Assembly: GCA_035647815.1 (NCBI GenBank)
Contig: DASRMR010000065.1
Coordinates: 1 to 64,000 of the forward strand
Reading direction: 5' to 3'
DNA from: JAAYRQ01 sp035647815
Lineage (GTDB): Bacteria; Bacillota; Syntrophomonadia; Syntrophomonadales; Syntrophomonadaceae
DNA length: 64,000 bases
Made by a program: the position numbers and the translations under genes. The notes below the pieces were generated by a model, which worked only from the letters and a program-made list of their open reading frames with translations, was not told the DNA's origin and made no database searches. Every line of letters begins with the position of its first letter. Position 1 is the stretch's first letter. Shown here piece by piece: positions 63,362 to 64,000 of this stretch.

Positions 63362-64000
63362 TTGTTTACCAAGATTCTAATAGCTAATCGTGGAGAAATA
63401 GCCCTTAGGATAATAAGAGCTTGTAACGAATTAGGAATTAAAACAGTTGCCGTTTATTCTACTGCAGATAAAGAAAGTTTACATGTGAAAGCTGCTGATG
63501 AAGCAATTTGCATAGGTCCTCCTCAGGCTAACCAAAGCTATCTAAATGTATCTAACATTATTGCAGCAGCCAAGAATACAGGTGCTGAGGCAATTCATCC
63601 TGGCTACGGATTTTTAGCCGAAAATGCTCACTTTGCGGCACTGTGTGAAACTAATCGAATAAAGTTTATCGGCCCTAAGCCGGAAGTGATTGAAATGATG
63701 GGTGATAAAGTGAAAGCCCGCGAACTTATGGAAGAGGCGGGAGTACCACTAGTGCCAGGAAGCGATGGAGCTATTACTACTTACCAAGAAGCTTTTGAAG
63801 TCGCTAAAACAATAGGTTATCCGGTAATGATAAAGGCTGCAGCAGGTGGTGGTGGCAAAGGCATGAGGTTAGCCCAAAATGAATTAACACTAAAAGATGC
63901 TATAGAAGTGGCGAAAATGGAGGCTGGTTCAGCTTTTGGAAATGATGAGATATATATGGAAAAGTATCTGGATGAACCTCGTCACATTGAGTTTCAGATA
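63362..64000 (+). CDS. accC: Biotin carboxylase (AccC / PycA), cut by the window end
   Basis: The first 213 codons of a biotin carboxylase. KILIANRGEIALRIIRAC opens the N-terminal domain, IHPGYGFLAENAHFA follows, and the ATP-grasp Gly-rich loop KAAAGGGGKGMR is present; the sequence runs off at DEPRHIEFQI. TTG start with AAGGGAG upstream, 13 bases after the fusion gene. It carboxylates the biotin on the upstream carrier at the cost of ATP. Confidence 0.94.
   Translation, partial: MFTKILIANRGEIALRIIRACNELGIKTVAVYSTADKESLHVKAADEAICIGPPQANQSYLNVSNIIAAAKNTGAEAIHPGYGFLAENAHFAALCETNRIKFIGPKPEVIEMMGDKVKARELMEEAGVPLVPGSDGAITTYQEAFEVAKTIGYPVMIKAAAGGGGKGMRLAQNELTLKDAIEVAKMEAGSAFGNDEIYMEKYLDEPRHIEFQI

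Overview
The window is AT-rich DNA from the chromosome of an anaerobic, endospore-forming, low-G+C Firmicute (Clostridia, most like the Syntrophomonas/Peptococcaceae side of the class). The evidence is an intact sigK, a complete spoIIIAA-AH operon, the conserved neighbourhood aroQ-pepP-efp-spoIIIA-accB/accC, a glycyl radical enzyme with its activase, an 8-Fe ferredoxin, and frequent GTG/TTG starts with strong AGGAGG-type ribosome binding sites. No rRNA, tRNA, CRISPR array, phage or intact insertion sequence was seen.

Layout. 0-6.5 kb: a five-gene minus-strand operon joins a DivIVA-like coiled-coil protein, a DivIVA-like/receiver fusion, a membrane HEAT-repeat protein, a processive-type GT2 glycosyltransferase and a receiver protein with a degenerate Hpt domain. 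It faces a membrane-anchored protein of unknown family. This looks like a signal-regulated, possibly polarly placed, polysaccharide machine. 6.9-13.6 kb: a membrane-bound MutS-type ATPase, an MBL-fold hydrolase, a YtxH/DUF948 pair, and a catalase gene with an in-frame TGA at codon 20 and a substituted distal Asn. 14.3-18.7 kb: a glycyl radical enzyme with diol-dehydratase-type active-site residues and an unusual four-Cys insert, its activase, and a TetR regulator. 19-22 kb: sigK, the YdbT/YdbS PH-domain pair, a short ferredoxin gene and a 36-codon relic of an acyl-CoA dehydrogenase. 22.2-27.2 kb: two metal modules, (i) HMA protein, P1B-type ATPase with a CPG motif and a Cys-rich Crp/Fnr regulator behind a perfect Fnr-like palindrome, and (ii) ArsR, DUF318 permease and thioredoxin-like protein.

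28-35 kb: galT, yqeG, then aroE, a pseudopilin, a UPF0316 protein, aroC, aroK and aroB, followed by convergent DUF4363/DUF421 genes. 35.6-45.4 kb: a type IV pilus operon (pilB, pilT, pilC, pilin, pilD, three minor-pilin-like genes, pilM, pilN, pilO). 45.4-55 kb: an SDR oxidoreductase, a gene with an in-frame TGA that reads through as a HesB-like CC/Se-motif (seleno)protein, the TldD/TldE protease pair, aroQ, pepP, efp, and a two-gene flavoprotein unit (CrtI-like oxidoreductase plus FAD/2Fe-2S reductase). 55-64 kb: a PflX-like radical SAM protein, spoIIIAA-AH, then a carboxyltransferase fused in frame to a complete AccB-type biotin carrier with an internal ribosome binding site and ATG, and the start of accC running off the end.

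Two families of short GC-rich palindromic repeats (one with CTACC..GGGGACAGACC, one with AAGGGGACGGGG / GGGACAGG) sit between genes at several places. The observations most worth follow-up are the possible selenoprotein, the carboxyltransferase-AccB fusion with an apparent second start, the DivIVA/receiver/HEAT/GT2 operon, and the Fnr-like box at about -41.5 upstream of the metal ATPase operon.
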